Positions 35,104 to 47,327 are shown, counted from the first letter of the stretch. The stretch: DNA of 64,000 bases from Phyllostachys edulis (GCA_036346405.1 CM070567.1:44255633-44319632); one strand, 5' to 3'. The notes: generated by a model not told the origin, from the sequence alone. Translations and numbers: made by a program.

Positions 35104-36932
35104 TGTAAGACCAAGAGTTTTTGGTCATAATATAATGATGAATACATTGTCTCTGGAACTTGTTTGTGCTCTTCAACCGACTTGCATTTGAGTTCTCGCA
35201 TGGGAAAATCGAAATCGATTCTTGTCGATTATCGGTAGTACCATTTTGTATATACGAACTACCGGCGCAAGATGACCATGGGTGTGTAGCGGTAGTACCG
35301 CAGTCTTGTTTTCGAACGTGTTTTAGCTCAATCATTAGATCCCGATCCGAGCGCCCACGTGGCAAAAGGGCTTTGTTCGAAGTTTTTGAGCTTTTTCGTG
35401 TTGCGGTAATACCAAGATTGTTTTCACTTTAACTACCGCTGGCGGTAGTACCGCGAGTAGTTTACTGTAGTACCGCAAGTTATTTTCTCGCACGTTTTGC
35501 TCGGTTCGTTAGATCTTGATCTAACGGCCGATATTGAGATGAACGTTCGACCGCCCAAACGCCTCAAGGAATGTGAGCCCTTGATCCAAATCGACTACCG
35601 TTATTGTTGTAACGCTCGACCGTCCGAGACGAAAAGCTTTGTGAGTCGTTGATTTGGAACCCAATGGTTGATATTCACGGAACGTTCGGACCTTGAACAA
35701 GAAATGCTTTGAGGTTCGTGGAGAAGTTTTGCAAAACAATCATATCATTGATGAACGCGGTAGTACCGGTTGTCCCAGAGTACCGGTGTGTTAATGGCGG
35801 TAGTACCGCACTTGGTTTTTCGAAAGAGAAAGCTTCTAACAGTGCGCTTAAATGAAAATCGGATGATCTGGAGTCTTGGAGCGAACGACCAAGCAAGCGG
35901 TATGACCAAGACTTTGAACGCCGGTAATACCAAGACAAAGGTATGACCGCAATGTTGCGGTATGGAAATTCCAGAGAGCATGTTTTTGGAAGATCTTGAG
36001 ATTTCTCAATGAGCGGTAGTTCAAGAAGAAGCTTTGAGCGCATACGACCGCATGTGCGTAGTACCGGACGATAATGGCGAGTTCCGATTATGCTCGAAAG
36101 TTGTCGCTTTGGGGTTTTGACCGAGGATATGTTAAATTTGTGAGCTATATCTTGTTGCATGTTGCATGATAGTGTTTATGGGTGTGAGTGAGCTAATGGA
36201 TGGTCAAGTTGGATAACTTGTGCCAAGAATTGGTTTCTTGGTCTTTGCATGTGCGGGTTAGGTGTTGACGATTTAATCACGGTCGGTGATGTGATTGACT
36301 CGCACTAGGATGGGGAATCTGAGGTCTTGGAAGTCATGGATGTCAAGAGGTGGTTTGGATCGCGCTGGAGCACATGAAGATCAAGGGGTGCACGCTGGAA
36401 GCTACGGGATGGAGTCCTGGAGGCTTACGGCGTGGAGTTTGTTTTTCTAAAGACAGATTTGGAAGGAGTTCCAAATCTGATTGTTTTGATATAGAGTCCG
36501 TATTGGTGTCGTGTTGGACATGGATAGGACTCTAGGCTATAAGAAGAGGCAGAGGGTGCGCCTTGTGTAAGGGTTTTTTTTTATGTTACGATTTCATGAG
36601 ATAAGTTTTTGATCTGTAGCTTTTCATGCTGGCAGAGCTACAGCTGTTTTACTGAGGTTTTGAGAGGTCTTTCGAATTGTGGCTTTGAGGGGTGCTTGCT
36701 AAGCACTTTGTAGACACAAATCAAATTAAGAAATAAAGCTCAGAATTGCTTCATCTTGTTTTTGATTTGCTGTTCCTTCTGTGCGCCTGAGGTGGTCTCT
36801 GTTGTGGAGCTACACAAGAGTCATCAGAGTTTCTGGAGTTCTTGTGCACAAGAAGAAGTTTGAATTAGGGGGTCAATTCGCTGCAATCATTCAACCCCCC
36901 TCCCCCCCTCTGATTGCCATTACGACCCTACA
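35104..36932 (+). repeat. Copia-B 5' LTR
   Basis: It is 1,829 bp. It contains several exact or near copies of the palindrome gcggtagtaccgc (around 35290, 35449, 35757 and 35799) and a cytosine-rich end (36893-36909). A TATA-like ctataagaag lies at 36536-36545. Compared with the 3' LTR, the middle third has many small indels while both ends match closely. Confidence 0.9.
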
Positions 36933-36934
36933 AG

Positions 36935-36946
36935 TGGTATCAGAGC
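36935..36946 (+). other. Copia-B primer-binding site
   Basis: TGGTATCAGAGC, an exact complement to the 3' end of plant initiator-Met tRNA, starts two bases after the 5' LTR. The gag ATG follows at 36957. Confidence 0.95.
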
Positions 36947-36956
36947 AAGGTTGCAA

Positions 36957-39900
36957 TGGCATCAGATCGAGATCGATTCTCAGGTAAGCCACCGTATTTC
37001 GATGGATCGGATTACATCTATTGGAAGACTCGTATGGAAGTTTTTCTGCAAGCTCAAGGTAATGTTATTTGGCAAAAGGTAGAAGCTCCTTATGAAGTCC
37101 CTGCTGTGATCACCAATAACATTACTGCTGATGTTGAAGCAAATGCTAAGGCTAGAAATATTTTGTTGCAAGGTTTAAGTCGGAATGAGTTTGTTAGAAT
37201 TGCTAATATAAAATCGCTAACAAAATTTGGACAACACTTGCCGATTATCATGAAGGGTCAAAATCATTAAAGGTGTTCGTCAAAATCAATTCAAAAGGAG
37301 TATTCCAAATTTGAGATGAAACCGTGAATCAGAGATACTCTTTTGATCGCTTCAATAAAATCATTAGTGATTTGCAACTGCTGATGTGATTTATTCCGAT
37401 TCTGACAATGCTAGATAGATTTTGAATGCTTTGGATATGTCTGTTTGGGAGGTCCTAGTCACTACAATCAATCATTCTGTTAATATGGAAACACTCACTT
37501 TGAATGATCTCTATTCTAAGATGAAAATACATGAGATTGACATTTTGGCCAGAATACACAAGTCAAAATCATTGGGTTTAGTGACTAATCAAACTGACAG
37601 TTCATCTAGCTCTTCTAGTTTCTCTTTGTCTGCTTTGAGTGCTATTTCAGATGAACAATTGGAAGAATTCCTGAAAGAACGACTTGTGCTCTTCTCAAAT
37701 AGGGTGACTAAAGCAATCAATAATGTCGATCAAGGAGAAGAGGAGGTCCAATCGATGTTTTGAATGTGGTGAGCCTAATCACATTAAGGAAAATTGTCCC
37801 AAATTAAGAGGCAAGGAAGCTAAGGATGATAAAACACCACTTGGCGCTCAAAATTCAAGTTTGATTCAACCAAAAAGCAAAATTATCGAAAGGTCACAAC
37901 AAGGTTCTTTCAAAGACTTGAGGAAATTGGATTAGCGATGTTGATTCGATAAATGACAATGAGGAAGACAAAAGAAGATAAAAGAGACTGATTTCACAGG
38001 GATGTGCTTTATGGCAAGTAGTGAAGAATTAATGATGATGATGATCTCTACAGTGACCCTGATGAGGTCAAGCCCTCTTATGCTGATTTATCACGTGATG
38101 TGCTGAAATTAACAAATGAGCTTAAAAAATACAAAAAGAAAGTAAAGAAACTGATCTTGTTGTTGATAGCTTGAATTCTGAAATTGATAGACTTAAAGCT
38201 GCTATTCCTGATGATGAATCATGTGAATCATGACAAGTTTTGCATTCTGAATTGAAAGTTGCTAGGTCAATACATGCTGATTTTGAAGAGTTAAAACTAG
38301 TGCATGCAACTTGTGATGATAAGCTGAAACTTGCTTCTGTTGGAATTGAAAAACTGAAATCTAGCTCAATTTGTTTAGAGTCAAGTACTGTGAATGCTCA
38401 AATTAAGACTTGCTCTAATTGTGAACTGCTAGAAGCTAGATTAAAGTCATCTCAGGATTCTATACAACAAATGCTTTATCATGAGACATTTTCTTGCACA
38501 AATTGTCTCAAGCTCACAACTGAAATTGATGCTTTGACTAGACAATTAAGTGAGTTTGCTGAAAAAGAAAAGATGTCTCAGTCCAGTGCTTCTAAGAAAA
38601 TCTTGAGCTATTCTGTTAATTACACAACCTGTCCTAAATTGGCTAAAGAGAATGAATATCTTAAAGACACTTTGGAAAGGTTCTCATTTGGTAAGAAAAA
38701 TTTGAACATGATTCTAGACAAATCTAAAGTAAGTACTAAAACTCAAGGTCTAGGATTTAATTCTACTGAACATGCCAAGAATCATCCTCCCAAAGTTCTT
38801 AAGCTTCTAGAATCTGAAAGTTTGAAATTGAATCAACCTAAACATGTTGTGTTCAAATCACTGGTTTTGGAAAGGATTCTATTACCAAAGTAAGCATCAG
38901 AAAGAGTAACACCGAAATTACATATCAAGAAATGTATCGCTGCACTTCTCATGGTAAAAAGGACATGTGGTTAAGTTTTGTTTTCGAAAAGCAAAGAAAG
39001 AAAAAAGAGATAGGCTGAGAAAGAATTTTCATGCTCCTTTTGTCTTCACTAAACAAGCTGATACACAATTGATCAGGGTGACACCTAAACAATATTCTGG
39101 CCGATAGCATGCAGAAATCAGAAGTGCTTTTGTTGCTCCTACTCTTCGTGTGTCACAGTATTGGGTTCCTAAATCATGTCTTACTAAACCCAGTACTGTG
39201 AGACCGATATTTACTTAATGTAGGTACAACAATTGAGGAAGGGGAACATATGGTTGGTTGATTCAGGATGTTCTAGGCATATGACTGGTGATTCAAAATG
39301 GTTCTCCTCCCTCACTAAGGCATCCATTGATGAACTGATTACTTTTGGAGATGCTTCAACTGGAATTGTGATGGCAAAAAGTATTGTGCGTGTTAATGAC
39401 AAGTTCATTCTCAAAGATGTTACTTTCGTAAGTAAATTGAAATACAACTTGCTTTCGGTTTCACAATTGATAGAAGAAAATCTTGATGTAAGCTTTAGGA
39501 AACATGCTTGCAGGGTTTTAGATGCTTCTGAAGATCTTGTGTTTAATATCTCTCGGTTAGGGAAAGTTTTTAAAGCTGATTTCAATCATTCTCTTTCACC
39601 TAATGTTAGATGTTTGGTAGCTTCTGAATCCAGAGATCTTTTCTTTTGGCACCGTAGACTAGGACATATTGGTTTTGATCATCTTGTTCGAATTAGTGGA
39701 ATGGATCTCATTAGGGGGCTGCCTAAACTGAAAGGTGATAAAGGTCTTGTTTGCTCTCCTTTTCGACATGGTAAGAAGGTTGCTGCTCCACATTTTCCTA
39801 TTTCTGTAATCATCACAGATGGCCCTGGACAATTGTTGCATATGGACACTGTAGGTCCCTCAAGAGTTCAATCTGCTGGAGGTAAATGGTATATTCTTGT

Positions 39901-42130
39901 GATTGTTGATGATTTCTCTAGATATTCTTGGGTGTATTTTATGGTGTCTAAGGATGAAGCTTTTGGTCATTTCAAATATTTATTTCTCAGACTCAATAAT
40001 GAATTGAATGGTGCTGTGAAAGTAATAAGAAGTGATAATGGGACTGAATTTAAAAATTCTTTGTTTGCTTCCTTCTGTTCTGAGAAAGGTTTGGAACATC
40101 AATTTTCTTCTCCACGGGTTCCACAACAGAATGGCGTTGTAGAGAGGAAAAATAGAACCTTGGTTGAGATGGAAAGAACCATGCTTGATGAACATGCTAC
40201 TCCTAGGAAGTATTGGGCAGAGGCTATCTCAACTGCTTGTCATGTCTCTAATAGAGTATTTTTGAGAGCCTCACTGCACAAGACTTCTTATGAGCTGAGA
40301 TTTGGTAAAAAGCCTAATGTTTCTCACTTCAGGATTTTTAGATACAAATGCTTTATTCTCAAGCATGGTAATCTGGACAAATTTGAATCTAGATCAACTG
40401 ATGGCATATTTCTTGGATATCCTCTTCACTCACGTGGCTTTCGAGTGCTTAATCTTGAAACTAACAAAATTATTGAGACTTGTGAGGTTACGTTTGATGA
40501 GTTCAGTACTAATTCCAGAACTGATGATTGGTGACATTCATGAAAGGGTAACACGTTCTAAGTTTACTTCTCCTGACTCACATGCTCATTCTACTTTTGT
40601 TGCCTCTTTTGAGCCTAATGATGTAAGTCACGCTTTATCTGATGAGTCTTTGATCAATGCCATGCATGAAGAATTAGAAAACTTTGAGCGAAACAAAGTC
40701 TAGACCTTAGTTGAACCTCGTCATGGACATAATGTAATTGGAACTAAATGGGTTTTTAAAAATAAACAAAGTGAGGATGGTGTTGTTGTTAGAAATAAGG
40801 CTAGACTTGTTGCTCAAGGATTTTCTCAGGTGGAGGATCTTGATTTTGGTAAAACTTTTGCCCCTGTAGCCAGATTAGAAGCAATTCGAATTCTTTTAGC
40901 CTTTGCTGCATCTAAAGGATTTAAATTGTTTCAAATGGATGTTAAAAGTGCTTTTCTTAATAGCTACATTGAGGAGGAAGTTTATGTTAAGCAACCACCT
41001 GGCTTTGAAAATCCTAAGTTTCCTAATCTTGTCTACAAACTCTCAAAAGCTTTATATGGTTTGAAGCAAGCTCCTAGAGTATGGTATGAGAGGCTCAAGC
41101 TTTTTCTATTAAAAAATGATTTTCAAATGGGCAAAGTAGACAAAACTCTGTTCACACTTCGACATGGCAATGATCTATTACTTGTTCAGATTTATGTGGA
41201 TGATATCATCTTTGGGGGCTCCTCTCATGCTTTGGTTTTCAAGTTTTCAGATACTATGAGCAAGGAGTTTGAGATGAGTATGATGGGGGAGTTAACTTAC
41301 TTCTTAGGATTGCAAGTAAAACAGACCAAGCAAGGAAATTTCATTCACCAAACCAAATATACAAAAGACTTGCTTAGGCGTTTTGACATGGCAACTTGCA
41401 AACCCATCTCTACACCAATGGGGTCTACAAATGTTCTTGACCCAGATGAAGAAGGTGAGGCAGTGGATCAAAAAGAATATAGAAGTATGATTGGTTCTCT
41501 ACTCTATTTGACTGCTTCAAGACCGGATATACACTTTGCTGTATGCTTATGCACTCGATTTTAAGCATCACCTCGTGCATCTCACCGACAGGCTATGAAA
41601 AGGATTCTCAGGTATCTCCAATCAATCTTAGAATTTGGTCTTTTCTATTCATCTTCATCCTGTCTTACTTTGCGTGCATTCTCAGATAGTGATTTTGCGG
41701 GGTGTAGGATTGATAGAAAAAGCACATCTGGCACCTGTCACTTTTTAGGCACATCACTAGTGTCTTGGTCTTCACGAAAATAATCTTCTGTTGCTCAATC
41801 AACTGCTGAAGCTGAGTATGTTGCTACTGCTGCTAGTTGCTCTTAAGTCCTTTGGATTTCTTCTACTCTTATAGACTTTGGTTTAGAATTGGGTACTGTT
41901 CCTCTCTATTGTGACAACACTAGTGCTATTCACATTGCTAAAAATCCAAAGGCAACATTCTAGAACCAAACACATTGATATCGATTTCACTTTCTCGAGA
42001 TCATGTTGAAAAAGGTGATATTGTTCTCCACTTTGTTGAAACCGATTTTCGCTTCTTGATATTTTCACTAAGCCGCTTGATACTTCTCATTTTGTTTGTT
42101 TGCGGAGTGAATTAAGTGTTGTTCATCCTA
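36957..42130 (+). pseudogene. Copia-B gag-pol pseudogene (SIRE-like)
   Basis: The ATG at 36957 begins MASDRDRFSGKPPYFDGSD. Gag runs in broken frames to about 38890, with a CCHC knuckle (CFECGEPNHIKENC, 37757-37798) and a cysteine-containing coiled-coil-like tail (38240-38893). Protease has WLVDSGCSRHMTGD at 39250-39291. Pre-integrase and integrase (39650-40534) keep the catalytic Asp, Asp and Glu (LLHMDTVGP, IRSDNGTEF, VVERKNRT). However, the zinc finger reads CSPFRHGK, with Phe where the last Cys is usual. RT (about 40740-41564) has an intact YVDD in QIYVDDIIFGG. RNase H (41595-42110) has single stops. Stops at 37268, 40532, 40701 and 41562 separate otherwise readable blocks, so this is the best-preserved pol in the window. 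Confidence 0.9.
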
Positions 42131-42499
42131 TGGGCTTATTTTGAGGGGGAGCTGTTTTGTTCAAAATTTTAGAAGCTTTAATTATTCATTAAGTCCAAGC
42201 CATTGAAATCAAAAGAGTTGTAGAGCTATCTTTATCATTTTTGTTCATGTGCTATGTAGCTTTGATCTGGACTGGTTTAATACACTTGCTACATAAAGAA
42301 CTAAAACATGATATGGCTGAAATCTTTGACTTGATTGATTATTGGTATCACTTTACGTTGATTATTGAAAAGGATAAGCGTGTTTGTGAGTCTTATTTTA
42401 AGTCTTGGATTTGAAGCAACAATGTCTCTCACTTCAATTCTCTGTTGCTCACTCAATTTGGCATGTTATATATAAAAATAATAATAAAGGGTTGAGACA

Positions 42500-42740
42500 A
42501 AGAACATGAAAAGATGTGTGCTTCAAGCATGCCATACATAGCTGTGTATCACAAAAAACAAGGAGTACATAACAGTGCTCACACGAAAAGAAGTGTGCTT
42601 CAAGCATGCCATGCACAGCTATGTGTCCTTGACATAAAAAAAAGGGGGGGCCCAAAAAGTGCTCTCAATTAAAAGAAGTATGCTTCAAACATACCACCCT
42701 TGAAAAGAAGTATGTTGCAAACATGCCACATGCAAATAAG
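42500..42740. repeat. Short tandem repeat in the Copia-B 3' region
   Basis: Units built on 'gaaaagaagtgtgcttcaagcatgcc' and followed by 'acagctatgtgt' recur around 42508, 42590, 42672 and 42706, with spacing of about 80 bp at first and shorter at the end. The last unit is where the 543-bp duplicated segment begins. Confidence 0.65.
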
Positions 42741-43242
42741 AATTGAAAGTGAAGCAAGAGGATATTTCATGAGACTGTAGCTCATCCAGATTTAAAGTTT
42801 GTCTCACTGTATAGCTTTCACTTTTTGGTGACTTCTATTTGTGGTCTTATAATCTTTTTAGTCATTGTGTGATATGCCTATCATGAATCTAAATTGTCTT
42901 ATCACTTTTAACTACTTGTCTGGACATTGCTATATGGTATATGCATTTATATGAACTTGTTAGCTCTACTCAACCAAATTGGCTTGGATAATCCAGTAAA
43001 TTGACTTGCAAAGCTTCTGGACTTTTACTCTTCATGCTCCTTCCCTTTCTGCTCTTGATGATCACATTGCCAAAGGGGGAGAAAACTGAGAAAATCTTGC
43101 AAAAATTTTATATTCTAGTGTTAGAGGAAGTCTTTCAACTGCAGTTCACTTTGCTTGGCAGCTTTGACTCTTTGTCACCTCCTTTCACTCACTCTCCTCT
43201 GATTATTGAAAGTATTGTCAATGTAGTCATCAAGGGGGAGAT

Positions 43243-45120
43243 TGTAAGACCAAGAGATTTTTGGTCATGATATTTGATGATGAACACATTGACAATAAGC
43301 TAGACTTAGTCTCAGTACTTAATGATGAATACATTGTCTCTGGAACTTGTTTGTGCTCTTCAACTGACTTGCATTTGAGTTCTCACCGTTTACATAAAAA
43401 TCGCTTGTCAGATTATCGGTAGTACCGGCTTTGTACATACGGAACTACCGAAGTGCGGTATGACCGCGGGTGTGTAGCGGTAGTACCGCAAGTCTTGTTT
43501 TCGAACGTGTTTTAGTTCGAATCATTAGATCCTGATCTGGAGCATCCACGTGGCAAAAGGGCTTTGTTCTGAAGTTTTTGAGCTTTTTCGTGTTGCGGTA
43601 ATACCGGCGTTGTTTTCACGAAACTACCGCTTTGCGGTAGTACCGTGAGTAGTTTACGGTAGTACCGCAAGTCATTTTCTCTAGTGCGTTTTGCTCGGTT
43701 CGTTAGATCTTGATCTAACGGCTGATATTGAGATGAACGTTCAGACCGTCCGAACGTCTCAAGGAATGTGAGCCCTTGATCTGAAATCTGACGGCTGTTA
43801 TTGTTGTATCGTTCGGACCGTCCGAGACGAAAGCTTTGTGAGTCGTTGATTTGGAACCCAATGGTTGATATTCACGGGAACGTTCGGACCTTGAACAGTA
43901 AATGCTTTGAGGTTCGTGAGAAGTTTTGCAAAACAATCATATGCGTGATGAACGCGGTAGTACTGTGTTGTCCCAGAGTACCGGTGTGTGTTAATGGCGG
44001 TAGTACCGCACTTGGTTTTTCGTAAAAGAGAAAGCTTCTAACAGTGCAGTTAAATGAAAATCGGATGATCTGAGTCTTGGAGCGAACGACCAAAAGCGGT
44101 ATGACCGACTTTTGAACATCGGTAATACGCAAGACAAAGGTATGACCGCAATGTTGCTGTATGGAAATTCCAGAGAGCATGTTTTGGAAGATCTTGAGAT
44201 TTCTCAATGAGTGGTAGTTCCTTGAAGCTTTGAGCGATGACGACCGCATGTGCTTGATAGTACCGACGATAATGGCGATAGTTCCGATTATGCTCTGGAA
44301 AGTTGTCGCTTTGGGGTTTTGACCGAGGATATGTTAAATTCGTGAGCTATATCTTGTTGCATGTTGCATGATAGTGTTTATGGGTGTGAGTGAGCTAATG
44401 GATGGTCAAGTTGATAACTTGTGCCAAGAATTGGTTTCCTTGGTCTTTGCATGTGCGAGTTAGGTGTTGACGACGAATCACGGTCGGTGATGTGATTGAC
44501 TCGGAATAGGATGGGGAATCGAGGTCTTGGAAGTCATGGATGTCAAGAGATGGTTTGGATCGTACCGAGCACGTGAAGATCAAGGGGTGCACGCTAGAAG
44601 CTACGGGATGGAGTCCCGGAGGCTTACTGGCGGGAGTTTTTGGAAAGACAGACGGAAGGAGTTCCAAATCGATTGTTTTGAGATAGAGTCCGTATTGGTG
44701 TCGTGTTGGACATGGATATGACTCTAAGCTATAAGAAGAGGCAGAGGGTGCGCCTTGTGTAAGGGTTTTTTTGATGTTACGATTTCGTGAGATAAGTTTT
44801 TGATCTGTAGCTTTTCATGCTGGCAGAGCTATGGCTGTTTTACTGAGGTTTTGAGAGGTCTTTCGAATTGTGGCTTTGAGGGGTGCTTGCTAAGCACTTT
44901 GTAGACACAAATCAAATTAAGAAATAAAGCTCAGAATTGCTTCATCTTGTTTTTGATTTGTTTGTTCATACATGCTTTGAGGTGGTCTCTGTTGTGAAGC
45001 TACACAAGAGTCATCAGAGTTTCTGGAGTTCTTGTGCACAAGAAAAAGTTTGAATTAGGGGGTCAATTCGCTGCAATCATTCAACCCCCCCCCCCTTCTA
45101 ATTGCCATTACAATCCTACA
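43243..45120 (+). repeat. Copia-B 3' LTR
   Basis: It is 1,878 bp, TGTAAGACC to CCTACA, and carries the same gcggtagtaccgc palindromes as the 5' LTR (near 43479, 43634, 43956 and 43997). A poly-C run lies at 45086-45097. It is directly followed by the remaining piece of the gypsy-F 5' LTR. Confidence 0.9.
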
Positions 45121-45461
45121 AGAGGGGTCCTGACCAAAGGGAAATTGCGACCAACAGGGAGGTCGCTACTCAAAAGGGTGGTGTTTGCAAAAGACCAAGA
45201 GGAGGTCCAAACGGGAAAAAGGTCAGAAGAGGCTAAGGGAGGTCCAGAGAGGACAGATCAAATAGAGAGAAAGGAAAGCAAGGCCAGAACTCGATCAACT
45301 CCAAATAAACCGAACTTTGGTATTAATTGAAGTTTGATTTAGTCACTTTAAACACTCGAATTTTTCCGAAAATCTCAAGTTAAGCTTTGAACTCTCATCA
45401 AAACCAAATGGTTCTTTTTATTTTGAAAACTTTTAAGAACTCCAGAAAATTGGATGTTACA
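45121..45461 (-). repeat. Remnant of the gypsy-F 5' LTR
   Basis: These 341 bases align with 29514-29855 (the start of the gypsy-F LTR on the minus strand), with few differences. They fix the right end of gypsy-F at 45461 and show that Copia-B entered this LTR. Confidence 0.88.
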
Positions 45462-45639
45462 TGGGCCGAAATCCGGATATCCGGACTTCATCTTATCTGG
45501 ATAATCCGTATCCGTATCCGCCGGATAGCATGGCTACCGTTTTCGTTTCCGATCAGAAAATTATCCAAGATAATCTGAATCTGTTTCCATCCGGATCGGT
45601 CGAAAACTATCTGATCCGTTTTCACCCCTAGTCATGAGT

Positions 45640-47327
45640 AGGTATTCTGTACCATTCTCGTTATCGGTTTCTACACGAAATCCGTTCAGACGAATGTCTT
45701 TAAAACTAAGGAGGGTATGTATAGATGCGGGATATAGAGGAGCATCCTCTACTATTATACGGGTACCCATAGGGAGAACTATGAAGACCCTTCCAATGCT
45801 GACAATGAGAGCATCACTTCTGGCAATGATCATGATATTCTTAGTTTTCTTAGTTAAGGCCAGTAAATATTTAGTTTCCCTAAAATTTGAATTAGTGGTG
45901 CAACTGTCTACAAGAAAGATTTCCTCCTCCACCATTGGATCATACCAAGTTGTTCTATAATTACAAATAATTTATTATCAAACAATTATTCGTCAGGAAA
46001 CATACTTCGAAATATAGAACAAGCACATAAAAATAAAAAGGATGAATTAAATAATTTGAAAAATAACAATGCCAAGAGTTCGGCCTAAGCAAACAATGAA
46101 TGATAAATGCTCAACATGAGCATGAATAAACCAATGTTCATCGAGAACTGAAAACTAAACTGATAAGCAAATTTATTAAGGAAATGCGACATCAGTGAGC
46201 GACTAAAAAAAGGTAGCTAGGAGACTACTTCAGGTCTCCATGTAGGGCCTAGCTATCATTCTGGAGATCTAGGAGCTACATCCCAAGATCGTCATGATTC
46301 ATGAAAGTGTCCTCTCCTAGGGCCACGTTATCAAGAATCATGTAATCATTCTTCTCGACTTCCTGGCTATCAGAGGGACAAGTCATAACAGGCTAAGCAG
46401 CGAAGTGTGCCTTGGACTTGTTCCCTTGAGTTTTCCTGGCTCTACTAGTGGATTGCGTGTAAAGATCCACCAAGTGTTTCGAGGTGTGGCAAGTGCACGA
46501 CCAATGGTCGGTGCAACCACACCTAAAACAAGGCTGTGAACGATGTGCAGTCTTGTTGCCTGAGTCTTGCTTCTTGGCCTTCGCTTTGCTTTTACCTCTA
46601 CCATGGGGCTTACCCTTGCTTCTCTGCATTCCGACCTTCTTCCATTTTACCCCCCCCCCAATTGGTTTTGGACCTTTTTCATGGTCCTAGCTCTTGCTAG
46701 CCTACTGAGCATTGGCGTGCGCTTCAGGCACAACCATTGTCCCAGAGGGCATATATGATGGTTTTCCATCAAGAGTTCTTCATGTTTTTCTACTTCCAGC
46801 AGAGCATACATAAGATCATAGTACTTCAAGTACTTCGCATTGTGGTACTCTTGCTATAGTTTCCTCATGTTGGGGTGGAAAGTGCGCAAAATCTTGTCTA
46901 TCATATTAGCTTCTGTAACGATCTAGTCACAAAACATCAACTTAAAGATAAGTTTGTGTATGACAGAGTTATATGCTGCCACGGTCTTAAAATCTTGAAA
47001 GCGTAGGTGGGTCCATTCTCGTTGTGCTCCTGGGAGTAGAACAAATCTTTGCTAGTTGTAGCGTTCCCTCAAGGAATTCCACAGTTCTAGTGGATCCTCT
47101 TCTATCAAGTATTCAAACTTCAGGTCTGCATGGAGATGGTGTCTCAGGAAGTGTAGGGTCGCATACTTAGCGGCCTTAGGAATGGCAGGGGTGTTAGCTT
47201 CTAGTTCAGTGATGGTGGCTCCAAGAGATCGAGACTTCAGGCTGATATTAGCATCCATCGACCAAGTGAGGTAATTGTTGCCATTTAGGACAAGCTCAGC
47301 GAATTCTTTCTTAGCGATGTTGAACAT
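45640..47327 (-). pseudogene. Copia-A gag and protease segment
   Basis: The minus-strand ATG at 47327 starts MFNIAKKEFAELVLNGNNY, a Copia gag with the LNGNNYLTW motif and an 'EEDPLELWNSLRERY' block ending at 47052. A further block at 46647-46829 (YDLMYALLEVEKHEELLM) follows, then basic sequence and a CCHC-like knuckle (CFRCGCTDHWSCTC, 46480-46530). Protease (45640-45935) has IFLVDSCTTNSNF, where Cys replaces the usual Gly of DSG, then 'GRVFIVLPMGTRIIVEDA' and TLLSFKDIRLNGF. The segment is broken at several points. Confidence 0.85.

Larger units (their letters stand above)
35104..45120 (+). mobile_element. Copia-B: SIRE-like Copia element with both LTRs
   Basis: The LTRs are 35104-36932 and 43243-45120, each TGTAAGACC to CCTACA. 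A primer-binding site follows the 5' LTR, and a polypurine tract caagggggagat precedes the 3' LTR. Internal domains are in Copia order: gag, protease, integrase, RT, RNase H. No 5-bp duplication is found, because the left flank is not genomic but a piece of the element's own 3' end (34561-35103). On the right it abuts gypsy-F LTR sequence beginning agaggggtcc at 45121. The gag motif (KPPYFDGSDYIYW) and RNase H motif (SDSDFAGCRIDRKSTSGTC) fit the SIRE/Maximus lineage. Confidence 0.9.
26431..45461 (-). mobile_element. Gypsy-F: Tekay-type chromovirus, TSD tgggc
   Basis: The perfect 5-bp duplication tgggc flanks it (26426-26430 and 45462-45466). On the minus strand the 3' LTR is 26431-29855 (3,425 bp), preceded by a polypurine tract (AAGGGGGGTAAG, about 29862-29873). 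The polyprotein runs from 34430 to about 29930. The 5' LTR survives only as its first 341 bases (45121-45461); the rest, with the primer-binding site, is lost at the Copia-B junction (34560). The C-terminal chromodomain and motif set place it in the Tekay/Del clade of chromoviruses. Confidence 0.85.
25510..45630. mobile_element. hAT-like non-autonomous element hosting nested LTR elements
   Basis: The ends are the inverted repeat taggggtgaaaac (25510-25522) and gttttcaccccta (45618-45630). They are flanked by ttcatgag (25502-25509) and gtcatgag (45631-45638), an 8-bp duplication with one mismatch. Subterminal sequence on both sides is rich in 'cggatacgaatac' or 'ccgtatccgtatcc' motifs. Only about 640 bases of its own remain, and no transposase is seen, so it is a non-autonomous element. 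The Copia-A protease/pre-integrase reading resumes across the gap. Confidence 0.85.

Noticed and set aside
36935..36946. TGGTATCAGAGC sites as parts of tRNA genes
   Set aside because: They are short tRNA 3'-end complements next to LTR ends, with no cloverleaf around them; the same holds at 51964 and 54855.
45561..45639. The last codons of the frame spanning the hAT right end as Copia-A protease
   Set aside because: The Copia frame runs by chance into the hAT terminus; the real segment starts after the target duplication at 45639.
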